Of a stretch of DNA of 64,000 bases, positions 51,106 to 58,732 are shown in pieces. Location of the stretch: positions 310,001 through 374,000 of the forward strand of contig LCEG01000001.1 of NCBI GenBank assembly GCA_000996275.1. Direction: 5' to 3'. This stretch comes from a candidate division TM6 bacterium GW2011_GWE2_42_60. GTDB lineage: Bacteria; Babelota; Babeliae; Babelales; Babelaceae. The position numbers and the translations under genes are program-made. The stretch's first letter is position 1; the number at the start of each line of letters is the position of its first letter. The notes under the pieces were generated by a model. It was not told where the DNA came from, made no database searches, and saw only the letters and a program-made list of their open reading frames with translations.

Positions 51106-52431
51106 ATGTTGAAAATTATGGCCGCAGTAGTTTTTTGTTTTGTGAGCTGCACAGTGTTCTGTGCCGACCAAGCGACAGAAGATTGGAAAACGCTAGAAAA
51201 AATACGTGGTGAGGACGCAACTTTTTATGACGACCAATCAAAAATATATGACTCTCTAAAAGATATTCTTGAAGATCAAGCGCGTCTCTATGCTGCCCTT
51301 TTAAAAAATCCTAAAAATCAAGCTTCGTTTGCATTGTTATATTTCTATGTCATAAAGGCTAATTGGACAGAGCTTTATGGTATGCCACAAAACAAATATG
51401 AAGAGTTTTTGAAAAAACTGCGTGATTTTATTGGGCATGTAAAACCAGAAATACTGGTGAACGATACAGACTTATTAGGAATACTTCTTGACCTCAAAGA
51501 GCGAGGCCTTTTGCGTACTGTATACGAAAAAGTGGGCAAAGAAAATTTTGGTAAAATGGTTGCTCGATATGTACAAAAAAATATGAGTTTGGTTGCTGGA
51601 CTTGACAATGCAATTAAAGAACCTTTAAAACCAGAAGAAAACGATTTTATAGGATACTGGAACAGCTTGGTTATAGAATCACAGTTTGATTACTTTCTCA
51701 ATTTAATGAGTAAGGACACAGGGGTCTATGGTTGGTGGTTTTTCCGAGATGCACCTTTTGAACTTGGTGACAGTATTAGAAATCTTTTAAATCAGTGTAT
51801 CAAAAAAAATTGTAATATGGGTCCTGCTTTAGTGGTAGCTATTAAATCTGGATATTATGATATAGCGCTCTTTTTAATTGAGAAAGCACCCAAGCTTATT
51901 GATACTCTAAAAGTAGACAATAATGCTGTAGCAGAAGGAATAGAGCTCTTTATTCATAATAGTCCTGGTTCAATTCCTACACAAAGACAGGTTGAAGATA
52001 ATTTTAAAAGGCTGAATGGGGCTATGCCGAAAATCTTAAAAACTCATTTGGATTTAGTAGCTATTTTTGAACCTTTAAAAAATGTAAAAACGGCTTCAGC
52101 AGAATCGATTAAAAAAGCGCAAGAGGCTTTTTATATAGCTTATCCACATATTAATTCTGGGGGAACCCAAGCTGAAATCGGAGTAAATATTGATCTTACA
52201 AGGCTTTTGCTAGGCGTACAGTGGCGGGACGATTGTAAAGATATTCTTTCTTTATTGCGCACAAAAGCCCTTGAAAAAAATATTACCATTAATCTCTCAA
52301 AATACACAAACGAAGAAATTGATGCTTCTGGTTTGAGAGATGTTTTTGACGGTACGTATGTGCCAACGCGGAAGAGAGGGGCTTCTGCGCTTTTTCTTGA
52401 TTTTGCTTCTGCCTTGAGTACGATAAAATAA
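51106..52431 (+). CDS. Secreted protein of unknown function, tandem paralogue B
   Basis: Same N- and C-terminal sequence as paralogue A (CADQATEDWK...; LFLDFASALSTIK). Confidence 0.8.
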   Translation: MLKIMAAVVFCFVSCTVFCADQATEDWKTLEKIRGEDATFYDDQSKIYDSLKDILEDQARLYAALLKNPKNQASFALLYFYVIKANWTELYGMPQNKYEEFLKKLRDFIGHVKPEILVNDTDLLGILLDLKERGLLRTVYEKVGKENFGKMVARYVQKNMSLVAGLDNAIKEPLKPEENDFIGYWNSLVIESQFDYFLNLMSKDTGVYGWWFFRDAPFELGDSIRNLLNQCIKKNCNMGPALVVAIKSGYYDIALFLIEKAPKLIDTLKVDNNAVAEGIELFIHNSPGSIPTQRQVEDNFKRLNGAMPKILKTHLDLVAIFEPLKNVKTASAESIKKAQEAFYIAYPHINSGGTQAEIGVNIDLTRLLLGVQWRDDCKDILSLLRTKALEKNITINLSKYTNEEIDASGLRDVFDGTYVPTRKRGASALFLDFASALSTIK

Positions 52432-52461
52432 ACAGAAGTTGTAGGAGAATTTGTAAGGAAT

Positions 52462-52992
52462 GTGTACGTGAGTAAGACCGCTTTTTATACGGCCCTTTAT
52501 CAGTCTCCGCTGGGCATGCTTAAGCTTGAGGGGAACGATACAGCTCTGACGAGGTTATGTTTTATTAACGATGACGTGGCTACTTCACCTTATAGTGGAG
52601 GTGGTATTCTTAGAATGGCCTGTGAGCAGCTGGATGGTTATTTTGACGGGTCGCGTATTCAGTTTGACCTACCCCTAGAATTGGATGGTACAGAATTCCA
52701 GAAGGTTGTTTGGCTTGCAGCACTTACCATTCCTTATAAAACTACCTGCTCGTATCGTGAGCTTGCGGAGCGTATTGGTCGTCCAAAAGCTTTTCGGGCG
52801 GTTGCAAATGCGCTTGGCAGAAATCCAATCCCACTTATTATCCCCTGCCACCGTGTCATAAGATGTTGTGGAGCCTTGGGTGGTTATGGAGGAAATGGGG
52901 GTAATGGAGGTAATGGAGGTAATGGAGGTAATGGAGGTGGGGTGTGGCGGAAAGAATGGCTTTTGTCGCATGAAAAAACGGCGAGCAGGTAA
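52462..52992 (+). CDS. ogt: Methylated-DNA--protein-cysteine methyltransferase
   Basis: FQKVVWLAALTIPYKTTCSYRELAERIGRPKAFRAVANALGRNPIPLIIPCHRVIR...WRKEWLLSHE. Confidence 0.93.
   Translation: MYVSKTAFYTALYQSPLGMLKLEGNDTALTRLCFINDDVATSPYSGGGILRMACEQLDGYFDGSRIQFDLPLELDGTEFQKVVWLAALTIPYKTTCSYRELAERIGRPKAFRAVANALGRNPIPLIIPCHRVIRCCGALGGYGGNGGNGGNGGNGGNGGGVWRKEWLLSHEKTASR
52886..52940 (+). repeat. 9-bp minisatellite (ggaggtaat)n encoding (GGN)n inside ogt
   Basis: ggttatggaggaaatgggggtaatggaggtaatggaggtaatggaggtaatggaggtggg. Confidence 0.9.
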
Positions 52993-52996
52993 TCCG

Positions 52997-53239
52997 TTAC
53001 TTCTTCTCTTTTAAAGAGTCCACATACTCAATTAATTCATTAATCGTGGTAATCTTCTCTGCTTTATCATCATCAAGCTCGAGATCGAACGCTTCTTCGA
53101 TCTTCATGATAATCTCGACTCGATCGAGTGAATCAGCGCCCAATTCGTCAAAAGTAGCTCCAGACTTGAGTTCTTCAGGCTTAAGCGAAAGCTGTTCAGC
53201 AATAATCTGTTTTAGCCGCGATGCGGTTTCTTCTGCCAT
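52997..53239 (-). CDS. acpP: Acyl carrier protein
   Basis: LSLKPEELKSGATFDELGADSLDRVEIIMKIEEAFDLELDDD with DSL phosphopantetheine site. Confidence 0.95.
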   Translation of the reverse strand: MAEETASRLKQIIAEQLSLKPEELKSGATFDELGADSLDRVEIIMKIEEAFDLELDDDKAEKITTINELIEYVDSLKEKK

Positions 53240-53250
53240 GGGGATCTCTC

Positions 53251-54594
53251 TTAAAATTTAAAATGCATGCTTTTTAACTGCTCAATACGCTGTATCGTCT
53301 CTTCTTTCCCAAGGAGTGCAACAAGTGCATAAACCGAAGGGCTATGGAGTGACCCGGTTAAGGCAAAGCGAATTGGTTTTGCAAGAGCAGGAAGTGGTAC
53401 TTGCTGTTGTTTACAAATTCCTTTAATCAGTGGCTCGACCGTGGCAGGAGTTACTTCTTCAAGTACATTGAGTTGCGCGACACATGCATCTAAAAGCATG
53501 CGTGTTGTTGCGTCCCATTTCTCTTCTTCGGGGAGTGTGTTGAGGTGTGGCCGCGTGTTCAAGGCAATAACGAAATCACGAAGTTCAGCAAGTGTTGACG
53601 AGCGGTCTTTGTAGAGGTCGAGTGCCTGTAAAATTTGTTCGGCTGTCCAGGTTGCGCAGCGGGCTTTGAAGGTGGCATCAATATCGGTATGAATAAGGTC
53701 AGAGAGCGCTTGAGCAGGAAGTTGCTTAAGGTAGACGCTGTTTACCCACCGTAACTTTATCATATCGAAAATAGCACCTGATTTGTGAACATGATCAAGC
53801 GAAAAAAGCTGAACCATCTCATCACGAGAGAAAATTTCTTGGTCACCATGAGCCCAACTCAGCCGCACTAAATAGTTGCAAAGTGCGTCAGAAAGAAAGC
53901 CCATTGTCCGATAGTCGATGACCGAGGTCGCCGCATCTCGCTTACTTAATTTGGCACCCGTTGGTCCCAAAATCATAGGAAGGTGAGCAAAATGGGGAAT
54001 TTCTGCTCCGAGAGCTTCATAAAGAAGAATTTGCTTAGGAGTGTTTGAGATGTGGTCTTCACCACGAATAACATGCGAAATACGCATATCAATATCATCA
54101 ACTACTACGACAAAATTATAGAGTGGTGATCCATCTGCACGTGCAATAACAAAATCTCCTCCAATCTGGTCACTATCAAATGCAATAGGACCACGAACAA
54201 GGTCGTTAAATTGAATCTGAGTACGATTGGTAGGGATTTTGAAGCGAATAACACTTTTTCCGTTTTCTTCTTGAGCTGGATCTGACCAGTAGGCATTTCC
54301 TGAAGCAAGGAGTTTGTCGATAGCACCTTTATAAAGATCGAGTCGCGCTGTTTGGTAGGCGATAGGTTCATCGCTGGTGATAGCAACCCATTCAAAAGCC
54401 TTGATAATCGATTCGGTGTATTCTTGTTTTGACCGCTCAATATCAGTGTCTTCAATACGAATAATAAAAGTTCCGTTATGATGACGAGCAAAAAGCCAGT
54501 TAAAGAGGGCAACTCGAAGGCTGCCAATATGGAGGTGCCCCGTCGGTGACGGGGCAAATCGTACTCGTACTGGACGACCGTTAGGCGTATTCAC
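53251..54594 (-). CDS. gltX: Glutamate--tRNA ligase
   Basis: VRVRFAPSPTGHLHIGSLR, KLSKRDAATSV. ORF opens at 54783, but the GTG at 54594 gives a normal N-terminus and avoids overlap with the upstream gene. Confidence 0.94.
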   Translation of the reverse strand: MNTPNGRPVRVRFAPSPTGHLHIGSLRVALFNWLFARHHNGTFIIRIEDTDIERSKQEYTESIIKAFEWVAITSDEPIAYQTARLDLYKGAIDKLLASGNAYWSDPAQEENGKSVIRFKIPTNRTQIQFNDLVRGPIAFDSDQIGGDFVIARADGSPLYNFVVVVDDIDMRISHVIRGEDHISNTPKQILLYEALGAEIPHFAHLPMILGPTGAKLSKRDAATSVIDYRTMGFLSDALCNYLVRLSWAHGDQEIFSRDEMVQLFSLDHVHKSGAIFDMIKLRWVNSVYLKQLPAQALSDLIHTDIDATFKARCATWTAEQILQALDLYKDRSSTLAELRDFVIALNTRPHLNTLPEEEKWDATTRMLLDACVAQLNVLEEVTPATVEPLIKGICKQQQVPLPALAKPIRFALTGSLHSPSVYALVALLGKEETIQRIEQLKSMHFKF

Positions 54595-54610
54595 GAGCAA
54601 AATCCTTTTA

Positions 54611-55264
54611 TTATGCGTGATACTGTAATTTGGCTTGAGCAACTTCGGCCCAGACAGACCCTTTTTCAGCGCGGACCAAAAGGTCTTTCCAGATGTTTTC
54701 TGCTTCTGGGCGGTTCCCTGCATCAAAGGCAATGAGCCCAAGGTAGTAGAGAGCCTGCTCGCGTGCTGGATTGGTACTATCATTGGCGATTGTTTTCAAT
54801 GACGCTTCACCCTGTTTTTGGAGGGCGGCATCATCGGCATCAATTTCCAAAAGAGCCTGTTTTACTCTGAGCGCTGGCCGAAGTGGATTATTTTTATCCA
54901 TTTCTTTGAGTGCTTGAGTAACGAGTTCATGAGCCTTGACCTTATTTCCCTGGCGAAGAGCTATATCAGCTCCAAAGGTAAGGAAATAGGGTGCAATCGG
55001 GGACCATGAGCTCTGGCTGTGTCCACTTTCAAATGCACGAGCTGCTTCCACCCAGAGGTGTGGCGCGTTTTCACGTCCTGCTCTGTCGTAGAGTTCAATG
55101 CAACGTGAAAGCGCCATTTGGGCACGTTCGTCACTTCGGCGTACAAACCAACGATAGGTGGTAATTTCTGCCATAGCGAGAAGGGCAACAACGAGTGCAA
55201 TACCGAGTACTTGTGAACTGCGGCTCTGTTTTCTGAAGCTGCCGTACCAGTGAGATAAAATCAT
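54611..55264 (-). CDS. TPR-like single-TM protein (YfgM/TPR_21-like)
   Basis: N-terminal TM (VLGIALVVALLAMAEITTYRWFV) then helical repeats; YYLGLIAFDAGNRPEAENIWKDLL. Confidence 0.6.
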   Translation of the reverse strand: MILSHWYGSFRKQSRSSQVLGIALVVALLAMAEITTYRWFVRRSDERAQMALSRCIELYDRAGRENAPHLWVEAARAFESGHSQSSWSPIAPYFLTFGADIALRQGNKVKAHELVTQALKEMDKNNPLRPALRVKQALLEIDADDAALQKQGEASLKTIANDSTNPAREQALYYLGLIAFDAGNRPEAENIWKDLLVRAEKGSVWAEVAQAKLQYHA

Positions 55265-55291
55265 ATACTACTCCAATACAGTTTTTATCTT

Positions 55292-55570
55292 TTAAGCGTG
55301 TGTTTCGTTTTCAGTAGGCTGTGCGTGTGTTTTTGCTTTTTCTTCAGCGTGTGCACGTACTTCATTACGTTGTGCAGCACGATCTGCTTTTGTTTTTAGA
55401 ACTTTTTTGCCTTTGTAAAATCCGCATGTTTTGCAGACGATATGGGGGAGGCAAGGGGTACCTTCGCAGGCGCCTTGGTTACAGAAGTTCATTGGTTGAG
55501 GGTCGATACCTTTGCAGGCACTGCGCATATCGCGGCGGGATTTCGATACTTTTCTTTTTGGTACGGCCAT
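55292..55570 (-). CDS. rpmF: 50S ribosomal protein L32
   Basis: MAVPKRKVSKSRRDMRSA...CLPHIVCKTCGFYKGKKVL. Confidence 0.9.
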   Translation of the reverse strand: MAVPKRKVSKSRRDMRSACKGIDPQPMNFCNQGACEGTPCLPHIVCKTCGFYKGKKVLKTKADRAAQRNEVRAHAEEKAKTHAQPTENETHA

Positions 55571-55891
55571 GGTTCTGTCCTTAATATTAGTCTTTATAAT
55601 AGATATAAAGTAGTGTACAAAAAAACAAAAAAGATGGCAAAATCAACTTGTCTTTACCAGAAAAATCCTGCCTAAAGAGCAAAGCATATCAAAACTACCT
55701 CCACTTTAAGCCACTAGTCAGGCTGTGCAAGAGAACGCCAACTTGCAATATATCATGGCGATTGGTACGGTTTTTCATCACTTGCCTTTCTTGCATTCAC
55801 TTATCTAGAGCAAGATTAGAACATGTCTTGACTGACTTGCATTCTGATTGCAGATTTGTCAGAATGCGGAAAAATAAAATAAAAAAACTCC

Positions 55892-55944
55892 GCCATGGTT
55901 AAAATTCAAGGTTGTTTTCAAAAAATATGGTTGAAATTCAAGGC
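55892..55944. repeat. Direct repeat copy downstream of the DUF4143-type ATPase (two 18-bp units, 32-bp period)
   Basis: gccatggttaaaattcaaggttgttttcaaaaaatatggttgaaattcaaggc; near-identical to 57303-57355. Confidence 0.93.
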
Positions 55945-55958
55945 AGACCATAACTTAA

Positions 55959-57281
55959 TTAAACGGCCTTAAGCAGAGCTCTCAGTGCCGAAATAGCATA
56001 AAGAGGGAGTGATTTAATGTTGTCATGCTGTGAATAGTTTTGTGTTGAAAGACGAACACCAACGGGTGCATTTGAATGGCCTTCCAAATACGCATGCAGG
56101 CTTCTGAGTGTTGTTCCCGTGCCGCTTTTAACCTCAATGGGAATAATTTTTTCCCCGACTTGAACTAGGTAATCAACTTCCGCAGTACTGCTGGGTGCAT
56201 TTCTTTGCCAATAGTACAACTGACTTTTTGAATGAGGATTTGCAGAAGCAAGAAGTTCTTGTCCAATGAGCGCTTCAACAAGTTCGCCCTTGTTAACAAA
56301 TTGCTGCATCGGATTTAGGAACCACGCCTCGAGCTCCAATCCTAATAGTGCCTGACTTAATGCTACATCTAAAAAAGTTACTTTATAACACTGCGGGTCA
56401 ATTGTAGCCCCCAATGGCAAGCCTTGCCCCGAGCTATGCGTAACTTTATGTGCGATGCCTGCAGTAGTGAGAAGATCAAGCGCAGGGGAGAGCTCTCGTT
56501 TGCGATAGTCCCCTTCAATGCTGCTATATTTAAATTTTCTTCCGAGCTGCTGGGGGATAGAATTGAAAACAATGTCAACATATTTTATCTGATGTTTTTT
56601 TGCATATTTAACGAAATCCTGCCGATAGGTATCAATTAATGCATGGTGCAAGGCAAAACAACGGGATGGATCTTTTGTTTCAATCCAACATTCTACCACA
56701 CCGGGCATTCCACCAATGGCGATATATTCTCCCAATAGAGAGAGTATTTTATTATGAATGGGCGTAGAGATCGGCTCTTCGGCGGGGTGTGAAAGAATTT
56801 CTTGCACAAGAACATCAAGGTTCATGGAAAGCAAAAATTCAGTAAAAGATAAGGGGTACATATACAAAGATTCAACCCTGCCAACGGGAATTCCAATCTG
56901 CTCAATGGCAAAATCAAGCAAGGAGCCTGCTGCAATAACATGAAGTTGGGGAATCTGTTCGTAAAAATACCGTAATGCGGTCACCGCGTTTGGCGTGATC
57001 TGGATTTCGTCAATAAATAAAAGCGTCTCGCCTGGAATAATCGGCAATGTTGCAAAGAGCGAAAGATCACGCATAATCCTTTTTGCATCCAGATCTTTTT
57101 CAAAAATCATCCGGGCTTCGGGTTGCGACTCTAGGTTTACCTGGACGAAAGATTGAAACTGCTTTCCCAATTGCTGAGCTGCATAGGTTTTTCCTACTTG
57201 TCGCGCTCCTCTCAACAGCAAAGGCTTACGGAATTTAGCATCTTTCCATGCCAGTAGTTCTGCGTCAATAAGTCGTTTCAT
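55959..57281 (-). CDS. AAA ATPase with DUF4143-type C-terminal domain (COG1373-like)
   Basis: MKRLIDAELLAWKDAKFRKPLLLRGARQVGKTYAAQQLG (Walker A), ETLLFIDEIQ (Walker B), C-terminal VDYLVQVGEKIIPIEVKSGT nuclease-like motif. ORF opens at 57332 inside the repeat; 57281 is the more natural start. Confidence 0.88.
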   Translation of the reverse strand: MKRLIDAELLAWKDAKFRKPLLLRGARQVGKTYAAQQLGKQFQSFVQVNLESQPEARMIFEKDLDAKRIMRDLSLFATLPIIPGETLLFIDEIQITPNAVTALRYFYEQIPQLHVIAAGSLLDFAIEQIGIPVGRVESLYMYPLSFTEFLLSMNLDVLVQEILSHPAEEPISTPIHNKILSLLGEYIAIGGMPGVVECWIETKDPSRCFALHHALIDTYRQDFVKYAKKHQIKYVDIVFNSIPQQLGRKFKYSSIEGDYRKRELSPALDLLTTAGIAHKVTHSSGQGLPLGATIDPQCYKVTFLDVALSQALLGLELEAWFLNPMQQFVNKGELVEALIGQELLASANPHSKSQLYYWQRNAPSSTAEVDYLVQVGEKIIPIEVKSGTGTTLRSLHAYLEGHSNAPVGVRLSTQNYSQHDNIKSLPLYAISALRALLKAV

Positions 57282-57302
57282 TTTAGACCCTTCAAAACTA
57301 TG

Positions 57303-57386
57303 CCCATGGTTAAAATTCAAGGCTGTTTTCAAAAAATATGGTTAAAATTCAAGGCACTTATTAAATACTATGGTCAAAATTCAAGG
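57303..57386. repeat. Direct repeat copy upstream of the DUF4143-type ATPase (three 17-18-bp units, 32-bp period)
   Basis: atggttaaaattcaagg at 57306, 57338 and (atggtcaaaattcaagg) 57370. Confidence 0.93.
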
Positions 57387-57465
57387 TTTTAGCAACTCTT
57401 GTAAGAGGGTGCATGCCCTCTTGCTTGCTCTCCCTTTTCTTGATCAATTGGTTTGGCTTGAGGGC

Positions 57466-58728
57466 CTAATTCACTCGAAAAAGTTCTGGCCAGAGCACAG
57501 AGAGGTCGATTGTAGTGAGGATGAGATTGGTTTTTCCAACGGTATCTACAACCGTTTGCTGTCTCTTTTCGTCTGTCTGGGTTTTGAACCAGCGGACAAG
57601 ATGGTTCATAAGAGTATTATCTTTTAAAGATAGTATGAGCCGAAGTGCATCAACAAGGCAGGTGCCATCTTCCAGATATTTTTTTGCAAAGAAATCGAAT
57701 AGTTCAGGTTTTGTAGCAAGATTTGGGGTTAAATAGAGTTCGTCGCAGGCTTTGATGAGCGCATAATACGCAAGTACTTTTTGTGGAGCCTCTTTGGGTA
57801 TCCATATAATAGAGCCTAAACGAGCGCCATGCTCAGCAAGATATTTTATGATTTCAAATTTTTCCGCACCTTTGTCATTTTCGACTGAAATACCGTTGAT
57901 AGCTAGTAAGAGGGGGTGCCGCTGATTCACATTAACGTCTGCGTGACCTATTTCAACAAGGATTTTAATAACGTCAAGATTGTTCTTTAATACCATGGAT
58001 TCAAGGGGCGTATATCTGCCCCCAGCATAGCATCCTACGTTAACGTCAGCGCGCCCTTCTTTGATCAGATATTGTATGATCTCAAGATTTTTGGTTTCTA
58101 GTGCATCATGAAGGGGAAGATTTAACCATTTATTTTTGCTATTAACGTCAACATATTTTTGCTCAATAAGCGCTTTAATGACGGAGAGATTTTGTCTGAT
58201 TATAGCAAAGCGAAACAGTGTGTATAATTGTTCAGGAGACCAGGTCTTTAACGACGTTATATTAGTTTCGAGCTCTTTTAAAATAAAGGTGAGTGCCTTA
58301 TCAGAGTCGATACAGAGTGCTCCGGCAATTGCACTGCTTGGATGGATGATATTCCAACGGACAAGTTTTTTGAAGAGTCCTTGGGTTTTTTCTTGTGCGG
58401 CGAGCTGATGGGCGAAATTGTGAAAGATGGTTAATCGATTGTACCAGGCGATAGCTACCACACTCGCTGCAGCGATACTAACGACTCCAACGCACGCAGC
58501 CAAAAAGACATGTTCTGGATTTTTTTTACAGTAGTCGATAATCCGACTGTTTTTTACCAGTTCCCACGGTCTCGCGGCACTACTTTTTATAAATGCTGAC
58601 CAATTTTTTTGTGGCAGTAGTTTGGTGGGACTATTTTGCAGCGCCATGGCCTCGAGAGAGACAGGGCTTGCAGCGCAGGTAAAGCAGAGTACGAAGAGTA
58701 GTTTTTTGAAAAAAGTTTTTATGTCCAT
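57466..58728 (-). CDS. Secreted/membrane ankyrin-repeat protein (420 aa)
   Basis: Signal peptide, shared NWSAFIKSSAARPWELVKNSRIIDYCKKNPE segment, TM, ankyrin repeats (LPLHDALETKNLEIIQYLIKEGRADVNVG). Confidence 0.8.
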   Translation of the reverse strand: MDIKTFFKKLLFVLCFTCAASPVSLEAMALQNSPTKLLPQKNWSAFIKSSAARPWELVKNSRIIDYCKKNPEHVFLAACVGVVSIAAASVVAIAWYNRLTIFHNFAHQLAAQEKTQGLFKKLVRWNIIHPSSAIAGALCIDSDKALTFILKELETNITSLKTWSPEQLYTLFRFAIIRQNLSVIKALIEQKYVDVNSKNKWLNLPLHDALETKNLEIIQYLIKEGRADVNVGCYAGGRYTPLESMVLKNNLDVIKILVEIGHADVNVNQRHPLLLAINGISVENDKGAEKFEIIKYLAEHGARLGSIIWIPKEAPQKVLAYYALIKACDELYLTPNLATKPELFDFFAKKYLEDGTCLVDALRLILSLKDNTLMNHLVRWFKTQTDEKRQQTVVDTVGKTNLILTTIDLSVLWPELFRVN

Positions 58729-58732
58729 GGAT

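Noticed and set aside
54595-54783. Long N-terminal extension of GltX
   Set aside because: It overlaps the upstream TPR-like gene; the GTG at 54594 yields a standard GluRS N-terminus.
57282-57332. Upstream start of the ATPase ORF (MKTALNFNHGHSFEGSK)
   Set aside because: These codons lie in the flanking repeat; MKRLIDAEL at 57281 is the family-typical N-terminus.
55892-57386. Possible CRISPR array (short repeats with constant spacing)
   Set aside because: Only five units in two places, spacers of about 14 nt that are themselves conserved between copies, and no cas genes; better described as flanking direct repeats.
57370-57627. Plus-strand 85-aa ORF beginning MVKIQGF in the repeat
   Set aside because: Starts in the repeat and overlaps the 3' end of the ankyrin gene on the other strand; no independent support.
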